A DNA stretch of 40,412 nucleotides from Desulforhopalus sp. (GCA_024710585.1 JANJUM010000017.1:1-40412), one strand, 5' to 3'. Counted from the first letter of the stretch, positions 7,750 through 15,440 are shown. The notes: generated by a model not told the origin, from the letters alone. Translations and numbers: made by a program.

Positions 7750-9282
7750 TCACGCAACCTCCGGTCCTATTTTGATCTGTTTGATCATTATTTTGATCTC
7801 CGCCAGCAGCAGCACGGCGAAGAGGATGAAGAAGAGCAGGAAGGTGCCCTGCACATGGCCGGAGCCGATATTGGTCGCCGCCATCTTCACCGGCAGCATG
7901 TCCTGAATGGCCCAGGGCTGACGGCCGACTTCGGCCACCACCCAGCCCAGTTCCGAAGCCAGGTAGGCGAGGAAGAAGGAGGCCACCCCGAGGCGCAGCA
8001 GCAGGCGGTTCTCGGCGAGGCGATCGCTCAGGCCGGCCTTGAGGAAGAAGAGCATGAGAAAGATGATGAAGGTGCCGACGTAGACCATGTAGTGGAAGGA
8101 ATAGTAGGTCGAAGCCACCGGCGGGACGATCTCCTCGGGACGGGTCATATAGCCATATCCGAGATAGTCCTTGTTGACATTGAACCGCTCCAGCGCGGCC
8201 TTGCCGGCCGCATCGTCCCCCGCCTTGCGCGCCGCCTTGTAGGCGGCGAGGTCGACGATGGCCTTCTTGCCTCGTTCGATCATGTCGGCGGCGCCGACCA
8301 GGCCCTCGGCGCTGTTGCCGTAGACGAGATCCTCTATGCCCGGCACAAAACCATTCCACTCGCGGGTGGCGAGCAGGGCCAGACCCCGCGGGATGGAGAT
8401 CTCGAAAGCGAAAGGTTCCTGCCCGTCGCCTGTCCTCTTGCCCGGGGTGAGCATGCCGAAGGCGACGATGTCGGCACCCCGGCTGCCCTTGTAGAGCCCC
8501 TCGTAGGCGGCCAGCTTCATCGGCTGCGTCGAGGCGTTGACAAAGGCCGATTCATCGCCGGTGAAGGCGGTGAAAAGACCCGAGAGGAGGCCGAACACCG
8601 AGGCGACGAGGATCGATTTCTTGGCCATGTCGATATGCCGCTTCTTGAGAAGATAATAGGACGACACGGCGATGACGAACAGCGATCCGACGACGAAGCT
8701 CGAGCTGGTGGTGTGGGTGAACTTGGCCACCGCCACCGGGGAGAGGATCACCTCCCAGATGTTCTGCATCTCGAAGCGGGCGGTGTCCGGGTTGAAGACC
8801 ATGCCCACCGGGTATTGCATCCAGCTGTTGGCGACGAGAATCCACAATGCGGAGAGGTTCGAACCGATGGCCACCATCCAGGTGGAGAAGAGATGGAAGC
8901 CCTTGGAGGTCCGCTCCCAGCCAAAAAACATCACCGCGAAGAAGGTCGCCTCGATGAAAAAGGCGAAGATGCCCTCGATGGCCAGCGGCGCGCCGAAGAT
9001 GTCACCCACCATCCACGAGTAGTTGGACCAGTTGGTGCCGAATTCGAACTCGAGAATGATGCCGGTGGCCACGCCGATGGCGAAGTTGATGCCAAAGAGC
9101 GTCATCCAGAACTTGGTCAGCCGCTTCCACTCCTCCTTGCCGGTGCGGACATAGATCGTCTCGAAAAACGCACAGAGGAACGACAGCCCCAGCGTAATCG
9201 GCACGAACAGCCAGTGGTACATCGCCGTCAAAGTGAACTGCGCCCGCGCCCAGTTCACCATGCCCAGATCCAATTCACCCAT
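7750..9282 (-). CDS. cydA: cytochrome bd quinol oxidase subunit I
   Basis: CydA binds the three haems and oxidises quinol, reducing oxygen to water without pumping protons. The 510-residue protein shows the axial ligands His23 (MYHWLF), His190 (KFTHTTSSS) and a Met near 398. It has the quinol-site residues Lys255 and Glu260 (PMKLAAYE), Glu103 and Glu111 of the proton path, and the GRQPWAIQ signature. The Q-loop (about residues 255-390) is of the long type, comparable with E. coli. The start ATG overlaps the TAA of the DUF4492 gene by one base, with AGGAGG upstream. High oxygen affinity is a family property and would suit oxygen protection in an anaerobe. Confidence 0.97.
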   Translation of the reverse strand: MGELDLGMVNWARAQFTLTAMYHWLFVPITLGLSFLCAFFETIYVRTGKEEWKRLTKFWMTLFGINFAIGVATGIILEFEFGTNWSNYSWMVGDIFGAPLAIEGIFAFFIEATFFAVMFFGWERTSKGFHLFSTWMVAIGSNLSALWILVANSWMQYPVGMVFNPDTARFEMQNIWEVILSPVAVAKFTHTTSSSFVVGSLFVIAVSSYYLLKKRHIDMAKKSILVASVFGLLSGLFTAFTGDESAFVNASTQPMKLAAYEGLYKGSRGADIVAFGMLTPGKRTGDGQEPFAFEISIPRGLALLATREWNGFVPGIEDLVYGNSAEGLVGAADMIERGKKAIVDLAAYKAARKAGDDAAGKAALERFNVNKDYLGYGYMTRPEEIVPPVASTYYSFHYMVYVGTFIIFLMLFFLKAGLSDRLAENRLLLRLGVASFFLAYLASELGWVVAEVGRQPWAIQDMLPVKMAATNIGSGHVQGTFLLFFILFAVLLLAEIKIMIKQIKIGPEVA

Positions 9283-9527
9283 TACCGCATCCTCCTTTGT
9301 TCATTGTGTTCCGCCGCCCCGGTGAGCTGCTGCAGCACATGGTCGGCCCGTTGTTGATCGTTGTCGAACGTCGTATTCAAAAAATCAGGAAAGAAAAAAA
9401 CCTTGAGAACGGCAAACATTACCAGGAGCTTGACGGCGATGATTTTCCACAGGGTGCGGCCGACGGTCATGGCGCGAAAGCCGTCGCGGTAGAAGTTGTA
9501 ACAGCGCCGCAGCAGGTTGTCGTTCAT
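9282..9527 (-). CDS. DUF4492 family protein, first gene of the cyd operon
   Basis: This 81-residue protein matches the DUF4492 pattern: NFYRDGFRAMTVGRTLW, then a hydrophobic helix ending VLKVFFFPDFL near residue 50, then a charged tail. One membrane span is expected, with the N-terminus probably cytoplasmic. The family is repeatedly found directly before cydA in epsilon- and deltaproteobacterial genomes and is thought to assist cytochrome bd, but its function is not established. ATG 9527 has a strong AGGAG site. A longer open frame upstream is discarded because it lacks a ribosome site and reads as Pro/Gly/Arg-rich. The TAA overlaps the cydA ATG by one base. Confidence 0.85.
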   Translation of the reverse strand: MNDNLLRRCYNFYRDGFRAMTVGRTLWKIIAVKLLVMFAVLKVFFFPDFLNTTFDNDQQRADHVLQQLTGAAEHNEQRRMR

Positions 9528-9566
9528 AGTCGCTCCTTCTCGGGCAAAAGCCCCGCTCCTGGCACT

Positions 9567-9603
9567 CTCCACCCCTGTATCGCGATGCCCGGCGGGGGTG
9601 GAG
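9567..9603 (-). promoter_or_regulatory. 9-bp perfect stem in the cyd leader
   Basis: CTCCACCCC at 9567-9575 and GGGGTGGAG at 9595-9603 form a perfect 9-bp stem with a 19-base loop. It lies 39 bases upstream of the DUF4492 start within a leader of roughly 190 bases. No U-tract follows, so it is not a terminator. It may affect translation or stability of the cyd mRNA. Confidence 0.4.
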
Positions 9604-9741
9604 GTGGACCCGGGATGAACCGCCGGCTGGCATCCACTGCCTCCCGCCTCCCACCCGCTGGGCGGCTGGGGGCAGACCAGTGGGAAAGTAGACACAGAGA
9701 ACCTTTCGTCGCTGCCTACCTTACTCAAGTTTCAATCTTCT

Positions 9742-9766
9742 CGTCAAGGCAATAAGAATCATTCGC
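9742..9766 (-). promoter_or_regulatory. candidate cyd promoter -35 with overlapping Fur-like box
   Basis: On the minus strand TTGACG (9747-9742) is a good -35 element, followed by only weak -10 candidates (GTAAGG or TAAGGT near 9724-9718). Immediately upstream, 9748-9766 read on the plus strand matches the 19-base Fur consensus at 13 positions, centred on AATAAGAATCATT. The box is AT-rich in a GC-rich region. Regulation by a Fur-family protein is possible but unproven. Confidence 0.35.
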
Positions 9767-9806
9767 ACGACCGGCCAACGACAAAATGCTTTTTCTCGCC
9801 TGTGGG

Positions 9807-9836
9807 TTGACGCCGACAAGCGCGATACGCTACACT
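9807..9836 (+). promoter_or_regulatory. candidate sigma70 promoter for the MotA-loop-like gene
   Basis: -35 TTGACG (9807-9812) and -10 TACACT (9831-9836) are separated by 18 bases. The predicted start near 9843 leaves about 138 bases before ATG 9981. The 453-base gap between the DUF4492 gene and this gene holds divergent control elements and no other gene that I can support. Confidence 0.5.
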
Positions 9837-9980
9837 TTCAGGCTCCGGCGGCGGGTTGCACCCAGCTCGCCGAGATCTGACCGACATGACCCGCGGATGC
9901 CAAACGCCCGGCGCAATGGCACCGTCGCCAGGCTCCGCCATACAGCCCCGCCCGCCCCTCCACCGACAACCAAGGACACC

Positions 9981-10373
9981 ATGATACGTGATCTCGCCCT
10001 TGCCGCCAAGGCATCCTGCAGCCTCGAGGACCAGGAATCCCTCGTCCCCATCATCCAGCAACTGAAAAAGCTCGCCGAACTCACCACCAAGCAGGGCGTG
10101 CTGGCCCTTGAGAACGAACTGCCGCAAATCAAAGATGCTTTCTTCAATCTCGGCGTTCAGCTGATTATCGACAGGGTGGAAGCCGACAACATCAAGGACA
10201 TTCTCGACTCGGACATCTATTACAACCAGTCCAACGGGAGGGAACTGCTCAAGAAGATCATCATTCGCGAAGGCCTGCTGCGCATACAGGCCGGAGATAC
10301 CCCTAGAAACGTGCTCATCTGCACCAAGGTCTTTCTCGGGAGGGTGCCGGAAACCGCATTCCGCTCCTTCTGA
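9981..10373 (+). CDS. small soluble protein resembling the MotA cytoplasmic loop
   Basis: This 130-residue protein has no membrane segment and no signal peptide. Residues 25-80 read like the large cytoplasmic loop of the flagellar stator MotA/PomA: a helix LAELTTKQGVLALEN (31-45), then IKDAFFNLGVQLIIDR (50-65), then ADNIKDIL (68-75). The corresponding MotA pattern is A-x-x-EG-LALE, d-F-x-x-G-x-x-L-x-x-D-G, then e-x-x-x-iL. The four stator membrane helices are absent, so it cannot be a stator itself. ATG 9981 is chosen because similarity starts soon after it; the upstream open frame is Pro/Arg-rich. It stands alone, convergent with the ATPase gene. It may be a decoy or partner in motor-like assemblies, which is inference. 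Confidence 0.65.
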   Translation: MIRDLALAAKASCSLEDQESLVPIIQQLKKLAELTTKQGVLALENELPQIKDAFFNLGVQLIIDRVEADNIKDILDSDIYYNQSNGRELLKKIIIREGLLRIQAGDTPRNVLICTKVFLGRVPETAFRSF

Positions 10374-10406
10374 GGCTGCCCCCCGAAGAAACGCCGAAAA
10401 GGGAGG

Positions 10407-12449
10407 TCAGCGGCCGTTTTCGAGAACGACGATCTCGACGCGGCGGTTTTTCGTCCTGCCCTCGGCAGTGGCATTTGAGGCGATCGGCTCCTCTATCCCC
10501 ATGCCCTTGACTTCAATACGCCGTGCTTCGATGCCGCTGGCGACGAGGAGCTTTCGCACCCCCTCGGCACGCTTTTCCGACAGCCTGGTGTTTTCGGCCG
10601 AGGCGGTCGATGAGGAAACATAGCCCTTGACCAGCACCCGTCTTTGCGGAGCAGCCTTGAGCTTGTCGACGAAGTCGCGCAGCTCGGCTTTGCCCTCGAC
10701 GGTGAGTTCCCGCGAGTTAGCGGCAAGGGCAAGGACCACCTTGGCCGGCAGGGCAACGGCGGCCACGCCCTGACCCCTGCTATCGGCCGTGGTCGATGGC
10801 AGAGGAGGGGCTGCCGTCACGGTTTTTACCGCTGCATCCTGCCCGCCAGCTGTTGACAGCACTGGCGAGGTCGAAGCCACTGGCGGCAGCGGCGTTTCGT
10901 CACCTCTGGAGGAACCCTCCGCCAGCACAGCAGCAGGCCGCGCATGGCTGGGGGGCTTGTCAGCCGAGGGCAAGCTGACCTCAGGACTGGGAAGCTGACC
11001 GCCGCCAGCCGGCAATAAGGGCGCGGCCGATACGGCCGTCGTCGCAGATTCCCCGCCACCTACCGGCAGCAGGGGCGCAGCCGAGACAATCGTCACCGCC
11101 GACTGCCCGTCGACAGCCGGCAACAGGGGCGCGGCCGATACGGCCGTCGTCGCAGACTCCCCGCCACCTACCGGCAGCAGGGGCGCAGCCGAGACAATCG
11201 TCACCGCCGACTGCCCGGCAGGGCTCTCTGCAGCCACAACCGAGATGCTGTCATCATCGTCACCCGGCTTGGCGGGGATGAAGCCCTTCCGCTCCCCCCC
11301 CCTGCCGTCACCCGTCCCGGCAGGGGGCTGCTCCACCTGCCCTGCCAGCGGCGGGCTCTCCTCCGAGCCATCCTTCTTCACCTCGGCACGCTCCGCCACC
11401 TCGACAGGCTCGACCACTGCCCCGCCATCCGGGCCTGGTCCATACTGCCAGAAGGCCAGGGCAAACCCGGCGGCCACCAGGCCAACAGCCCCGACCTGCC
11501 ACAGCGGGAATCGGCGCTGCTTCTCGAGGTTGAAGCCGGTGACCACCCCGGGGGAAGCACCAGCCCCGGGGGTGAAACGGCCGCGGAAATGCTGCAGATG
11601 GCTCTTCTCCTGTTCGAGGCCGACAAAATCCTGCGGGGTCGGTTTCAGGGGTAGATTGAGTTTCTGAGCGCATTCCTCGACAATCTGTTCGTCGATGTTA
11701 CGCCTGCCTTGGACACAGGCCGCCACCAAGGCATGGTCGCAGATGATGTTGAGACGCCTGGGCACGCCCATGGCGTATTGGTGAATGCGCCGCACCGCAG
11801 CGGCGGAAAAGATCTTTTCCGTACTGCCGGCCACTTTCAGGCGATGATCGATGTAGGCCCCGCTTTCCTCGACGGTGAAGGGTACGAGATCGACCTTGAC
11901 GGTGAGTCGCTGGCGCAGGGCGCGGTTTTGCGGCTGCACGAGGGTATCGTTGAATTCCCGCTGCCCGACGAAAAAGATATTGATCAACTTGGCGTCAGCC
12001 TTCTCGATATTGGAGAGCAGGCGCAGTTCTTCGAGCATCTCCTGACTAAGGCGCTGGCAGTCGTCGATGAGCAGCAGGACTTTTTTCCCTTCGTCACCGG
12101 ACTTGTGCAGGAAATGGCTGAATTGCAGGAGAAATTCTACTTTTGAGGTGAATTCCCTGGCAAGGCCGAAGCCGGTGGCGATGGCATTGTAGAACTCGAG
12201 ACGCTCCCGCGCCGGGTCGGTGATCACCGCCGCCACCACCGAGTCGTGGAGGCTGGCGAGGAGGGCGTTGACCAGGGTCGTCTTACCTATGCCGGCCTCC
12301 CCGGTGAAGAGCAAAAAGCCCTTGTTCTCGAGAATGCCGTACCGCAGGGCGGCGAGCGCCTCGCGGTGCTTTTCTCCCAGCCAGAGGAACGTGGCGTCGG
12401 GCGCCACCTCGAATGGTTTGCACTGCAGGTTGAAAAATGCCCTATACAT
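10407..12449 (-). CDS. ExeA/GspA-type AAA ATPase fused to an OmpA-like domain
   Basis: This 680-residue inner-membrane protein starts MYRAFFNLQCKPF, typical of the ExeA/GspA and exosortase-linked ATPase family. Walker A is GEAGIGKT at 50-57 and Walker B LLLIDD at 125-130. A single membrane helix lies at about 316-334, then a Pro/Ala-rich linker (335-565) with an 18/36-residue repeat, then an OmpA/MotB-type peptidoglycan-binding domain (about 570-676) with RLSEKRAEGV and KNRRVEI. In that domain the usual GHTD is GYVS, so the diaminopimelate-binding Asp is replaced by Ser612, while Arg627 is kept. ExeA proteins use a periplasmic wall-binding domain to help secretins assemble through peptidoglycan. 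ATG 12449 gives the family N-terminus; the ribosome site is weak. Confidence 0.85.
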   Translation of the reverse strand: MYRAFFNLQCKPFEVAPDATFLWLGEKHREALAALRYGILENKGFLLFTGEAGIGKTTLVNALLASLHDSVVAAVITDPARERLEFYNAIATGFGLAREFTSKVEFLLQFSHFLHKSGDEGKKVLLLIDDCQRLSQEMLEELRLLSNIEKADAKLINIFFVGQREFNDTLVQPQNRALRQRLTVKVDLVPFTVEESGAYIDHRLKVAGSTEKIFSAAAVRRIHQYAMGVPRRLNIICDHALVAACVQGRRNIDEQIVEECAQKLNLPLKPTPQDFVGLEQEKSHLQHFRGRFTPGAGASPGVVTGFNLEKQRRFPLWQVGAVGLVAAGFALAFWQYGPGPDGGAVVEPVEVAERAEVKKDGSEESPPLAGQVEQPPAGTGDGRGGERKGFIPAKPGDDDDSISVVAAESPAGQSAVTIVSAAPLLPVGGGESATTAVSAAPLLPAVDGQSAVTIVSAAPLLPVGGGESATTAVSAAPLLPAGGGQLPSPEVSLPSADKPPSHARPAAVLAEGSSRGDETPLPPVASTSPVLSTAGGQDAAVKTVTAAPPLPSTTADSRGQGVAAVALPAKVVLALAANSRELTVEGKAELRDFVDKLKAAPQRRVLVKGYVSSSTASAENTRLSEKRAEGVRKLLVASGIEARRIEVKGMGIEEPIASNATAEGRTKNRRVEIVVLENGR
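11005..11217 (-). repeat. 108-bp tandem repeat in the ATPase-OmpA linker
   Basis: Two nearly identical 108-base units lie in tandem, beginning around 11021 and 11129. They encode the 36-residue unit at residues 414-449 and 450-485. Each unit is itself two diverged 18-residue halves containing VSAAPLLP. The copies differ at very few bases, which suggests recent duplication or gene conversion. A further diverged VTAAPPLP half lies nearer the OmpA domain. Confidence 0.9.
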
Positions 12450-12733
12450 AGTCATCCGTTGTGAAAGCAGCAAAGACGGTCAGGCAGGCGAGAACTGCCC
12501 CAATAGCCCATACAGGAATCTTTACCTAACACTAACATGCCAACATTGCAATTTTTTTCAACACACTGTAAGGTATCGACGATATACGATTTTCCACATC
12601 AGCGAGAACATATGCCGCAATGACGTGCACTTCACGGCACGCGGCCCCCTCGCCAGCGGATTCCATCACCACCAACTGTCCGCCATCGCTCTCCATGGAG
12701 CGACAGCGGCCGACTCCCACCATCGAGACAGCC

Positions 12734-14227
12734 ATGAACATACTGCCCCGCCTTGCGCTGTTGTCTCTCCTTCTCGCCCCTCCGGCCTCCCTGGCAGCCG
12801 AGCAAGGCCCGGCGTTCAAGGAACCTCTCGACAGGGCCAACGAGTTGATCAGATCCTATCGACACTTCGAGGCCGCCGACGCCCTCAAAGAAGCCACGAC
12901 CATAGCCGGAGACAAGCACCCGTCCCTGCACATGCGCCTTGGCATTCTCTATTACGGCCTCGGCCTCATCCCCGAGGCCATCGCAGAAGCGCAGAAGGCG
13001 GTAGCCCTCGCCCCCACCTCGAAGTGGTACAAATACGATCTGGCCAAATTCTATTACGTCGACAAACAGTATGCCAGAGCGGAGCAGCAGATCCTCGATC
13101 TGCTTGCCCAGGATCCGGGCTTCACCCTCGGGTATTCCTATCTGGCCGAACTTTACACCCGTAATAAAAATTACGACATGGCCTGGCTCAGCCTGCAGAG
13201 GGCTCGGCTCCTCGGCCACCAGGGCCGACGCCTCGAGGAAAAACTTGCCGCCCGCAGCTCCAAACCGACGGAGAACTTCCTCCTCCTGCCCCCCGAACGG
13301 TCGCTCTTGCGCTATATCAAGCTGCCCTCCGAGCAGGAGGCAAAAAATGTTCTCGCCGAGATCGCCGGCGGCAAGCTCTTCGAAAACCTCGAGCTGGAAC
13401 TCAAAAAAGACAAGAGCGGCGACGTCGATTTCGGCCTGTTGGGCATCGCCGAGGTCAAGGACGCCGCGACAGCCGCAACCCTGCGCAACCAGGTGCCCTT
13501 CGCCACCCCGACGGTGATCGCCGGTGAGGGGGGGGTGCTCATCGTCCAGAAAATCGCCCCTTTCGACATCAAGGCCTGGAAGGCTCTCGTCGCCGCCCCG
13601 CCGTCTCCGCGGGGAGCGACGGGGGCCGACCCCATGTTGCCTGCAAAGGAACTGACCGCCCCCCCGCCACAGACACCGCCCCCAGCCAGGAAGGAAGTCA
13701 TCCCCCAGGCCTCAGCGCCAACGGTTACGGACCCTTTGCCGAAGCAGACAGTGATGACGGCCCAGGCCGCCGAGCCCGGCCAGCAACCTGCCGAGCCTGC
13801 GCCAGAGTCAACGCAACCCGCGACAACATCCCAGAGCATGGAACCGTCGACCAGGGCACTGCAGCACCTTTCCCTGCAGCTCGAAGCATTCTACGCCCTG
13901 GAGGCGTGGAAGAATGCCTGGCAGGCGGCCGACATCGCCGCCTATCTCGACGCCTACAGCGAGCGGTTCTCGCCAGCCACCGCGGTCAGCCTCGAAACAT
14001 GGAAAAATCAGCGCATCGCCAGCCTGACACGGCCGAAATTCATCCACCTGAAGATCGACAACCCGGTGGTCGACCTGCAGACCGACGACCGGCTGCAGAT
14101 CACCTTCACCCAGCATTTTCAATCGGACAGCTACCGCGACTCGGTGTACAAGGCCCTGGTCATGGTGAGGGAGATGGAACGCTGGAAGATCAGCGAAGAG
14201 CGCATCCTCAAGGTACTCGAAGAATGA
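12734..14227 (+). CDS. secreted TPR protein with parvulin-like and NTF2-like domains
   Basis: This 497-residue exported protein has a signal peptide at about 1-21 (hydrophobic core LLSLLLAPP, cleavage near SLA-AE). TPR-like helical repeats span about 35-170 (GDKHPSLHMRLG, YYGLGLIPEAI, YYVDKQYARAE). Residues 190-277 follow the parvulin peptidyl-prolyl isomerase pattern (EQEAKNVLAEIAGGKLFENL, FGLLGIAEV, FATPTVIAGEGGVLIVQK) but are divergent. A Pro-rich linker (about 287-395) leads to an NTF2-like domain (about 400-497; WKNAWQAADIAAYLDAYS, ERWKISEE). That module is usually seen after YafK/Cds6-type L,D-transpeptidase domains. The gene is divergent from the ATPase-OmpA gene and convergent with the VanY-like gene. 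ATG 12734 is set by the signal peptide. Confidence 0.8.
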   Translation: MNILPRLALLSLLLAPPASLAAEQGPAFKEPLDRANELIRSYRHFEAADALKEATTIAGDKHPSLHMRLGILYYGLGLIPEAIAEAQKAVALAPTSKWYKYDLAKFYYVDKQYARAEQQILDLLAQDPGFTLGYSYLAELYTRNKNYDMAWLSLQRARLLGHQGRRLEEKLAARSSKPTENFLLLPPERSLLRYIKLPSEQEAKNVLAEIAGGKLFENLELELKKDKSGDVDFGLLGIAEVKDAATAATLRNQVPFATPTVIAGEGGVLIVQKIAPFDIKAWKALVAAPPSPRGATGADPMLPAKELTAPPPQTPPPARKEVIPQASAPTVTDPLPKQTVMTAQAAEPGQQPAEPAPESTQPATTSQSMEPSTRALQHLSLQLEAFYALEAWKNAWQAADIAAYLDAYSERFSPATAVSLETWKNQRIASLTRPKFIHLKIDNPVVDLQTDDRLQITFTQHFQSDSYRDSVYKALVMVREMERWKISEERILKVLEE

Positions 14228-14236
14228 GCCGGCCGC

Positions 14237-15121
14237 CTAGAGCTTGATGTGCCAGGGCTCGTAGCGAACCCCGAGCATGTTGTCGCGCCAGTAGCGGTTG
14301 TCGATATAGCCGCGCTCGATGAGCTCGCGGTACACCGAGGTCGAGGTGAAGCGTTCGGTGAAATTGTGCACCCCGAACCCTTTCTGACCGATATCGAAGT
14401 CCCCCACGGCATGATAGGAATAGCCGGGAGGGGCAAGGGAGCGCGAAGCCAGCGAGAGGTTGCCACCATGGCGTCTCGCCTTGTTGAGGAAGAGATAGAG
14501 CTGCTTGACGATGCCACGGATGCCCGAGGTGAGGATCACATCCTCTCCCAGTACCGCCCGGATCCTGCCATATTTTTCCAGCGAATCGCCTTTGAAGAGA
14601 TAGTTGCCGGAAAAGGGAACCTTGACGATGTCGGCTGGGTCGATGCGATGGGTCAGCGAATTCACCGGTTTGGTCCCGAAGAACCCATAATCCCTGGCGT
14701 CACGGCTATGGAGCATCTCGACGAAAGCCAGCTCTTCGGAGGTGAAGACGCCTATGGATTCCTGGCGTCTGGCGATTCCCAGGGCCTCATCGAAACCGAG
14801 CACCGAAAAATTGCCATCACCGACACAGGCGCGGAGGCGGTTCAGTCGCTCCAGCACCGTCTGCAGCAACTGCATTTCGCGCTGGTTGAGATAGAGATCG
14901 TCGACGAAAGCGGTATCGGGGTTGCGGACCTTATAGAGATAGTCTTTGATCGAGCCGTCCCCGGGTCCTCCTGAAAAGGCGTCGCCCTGGGCGGTGTCGG
15001 TACCCGGAAGCCCTTCTTCGCCCTCCTCTTCGACCGAGAGCGCCTCGCCCGCCGCCAGTGGTGAGATGCCGGCCCAGACCAGGCCGGCCACCGTCATTTT
15101 CAGGAAGCTTCTTCTATTCAT
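14237..15121 (-). CDS. Tat-exported VanY-like D-alanyl-D-alanine carboxypeptidase (M15 family)
   Basis: This 294-residue protein begins MNRRSFLKMTVAG, a twin-arginine export signal followed by a hydrophobic stretch, so it should reach the periplasm folded. An acidic Gly-rich spacer (about 28-60) follows. The C-terminal half carries the M15B zinc-peptidase signature: LTSGIRG, then SLAPPGYSYHAVGDFDIG with His and Asp spaced as metal ligands, then YEPWHIKL with the final His. Such enzymes trim D-Ala or cleave peptide cross-links of peptidoglycan. Its stop lies nine bases from that of the TPR protein. It has a good promoter 64 bases upstream. The wall substrate is inferred from family membership and cell location. 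Confidence 0.88.
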   Translation of the reverse strand: MNRRSFLKMTVAGLVWAGISPLAAGEALSVEEEGEEGLPGTDTAQGDAFSGGPGDGSIKDYLYKVRNPDTAFVDDLYLNQREMQLLQTVLERLNRLRACVGDGNFSVLGFDEALGIARRQESIGVFTSEELAFVEMLHSRDARDYGFFGTKPVNSLTHRIDPADIVKVPFSGNYLFKGDSLEKYGRIRAVLGEDVILTSGIRGIVKQLYLFLNKARRHGGNLSLASRSLAPPGYSYHAVGDFDIGQKGFGVHNFTERFTSTSVYRELIERGYIDNRYWRDNMLGVRYEPWHIKL

Positions 15122-15184
15122 CCTCGCTTTCGTCGCCGCGCGCCTCCCTCCATTTCCCCGCCCTGCAGCCTGACAATTGCGGAA

Positions 15185-15213
15185 TTCTTACCCATGGCGA
15201 AAGGTCTTGTCAA
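15185..15213 (-). promoter_or_regulatory. candidate promoter for the VanY-like gene
   Basis: On the minus strand a perfect -35 TTGACA (15213-15208) is followed after 17 bases by TAAGAA (15190-15185). The predicted start is near 15178, giving a leader of about 57 bases before ATG 15121. Confidence 0.55.
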
Positions 15214-15440
15214 TCCTTTCCCTTGGCGGCAAAGGCCAGGCAATGAGGAAAATCCGGTCTCGGCCGTGAAGGCGCCAGCCTGAGAGCATGTGCCGGTTGC
15301 GCTCTTTCGTTGCGGATGGTGATCGCGGCCGCCACAACGCTTCAGTCCCCTCTGTAACGAGCCATGGCCCTCCAGCTCCGGCAAAACGTTCCGGCCATCG
15401 AGAGCCCTTGCCCAAGGGGGGCGGCCACCTCCGGGCTCGG

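Noticed and set aside
7749-7757. TTG start adding three residues to CydB
   Set aside because: The GGAGG ribosome site directly abuts it; spacing is right only for the ATG at 7748.
7555-9357. A 600-residue plus-strand open frame opposite cydA and part of cydB
   Set aside because: It is a mirror of the GC-rich cyd genes; its product is Glu/Gly/His/Arg-rich, low in complexity and has no motif or ribosome site.
11005-11217. Possible CRISPR-like repeat
   Set aside because: It is an in-frame coding tandem repeat with no spacers and a period of 108 bases.
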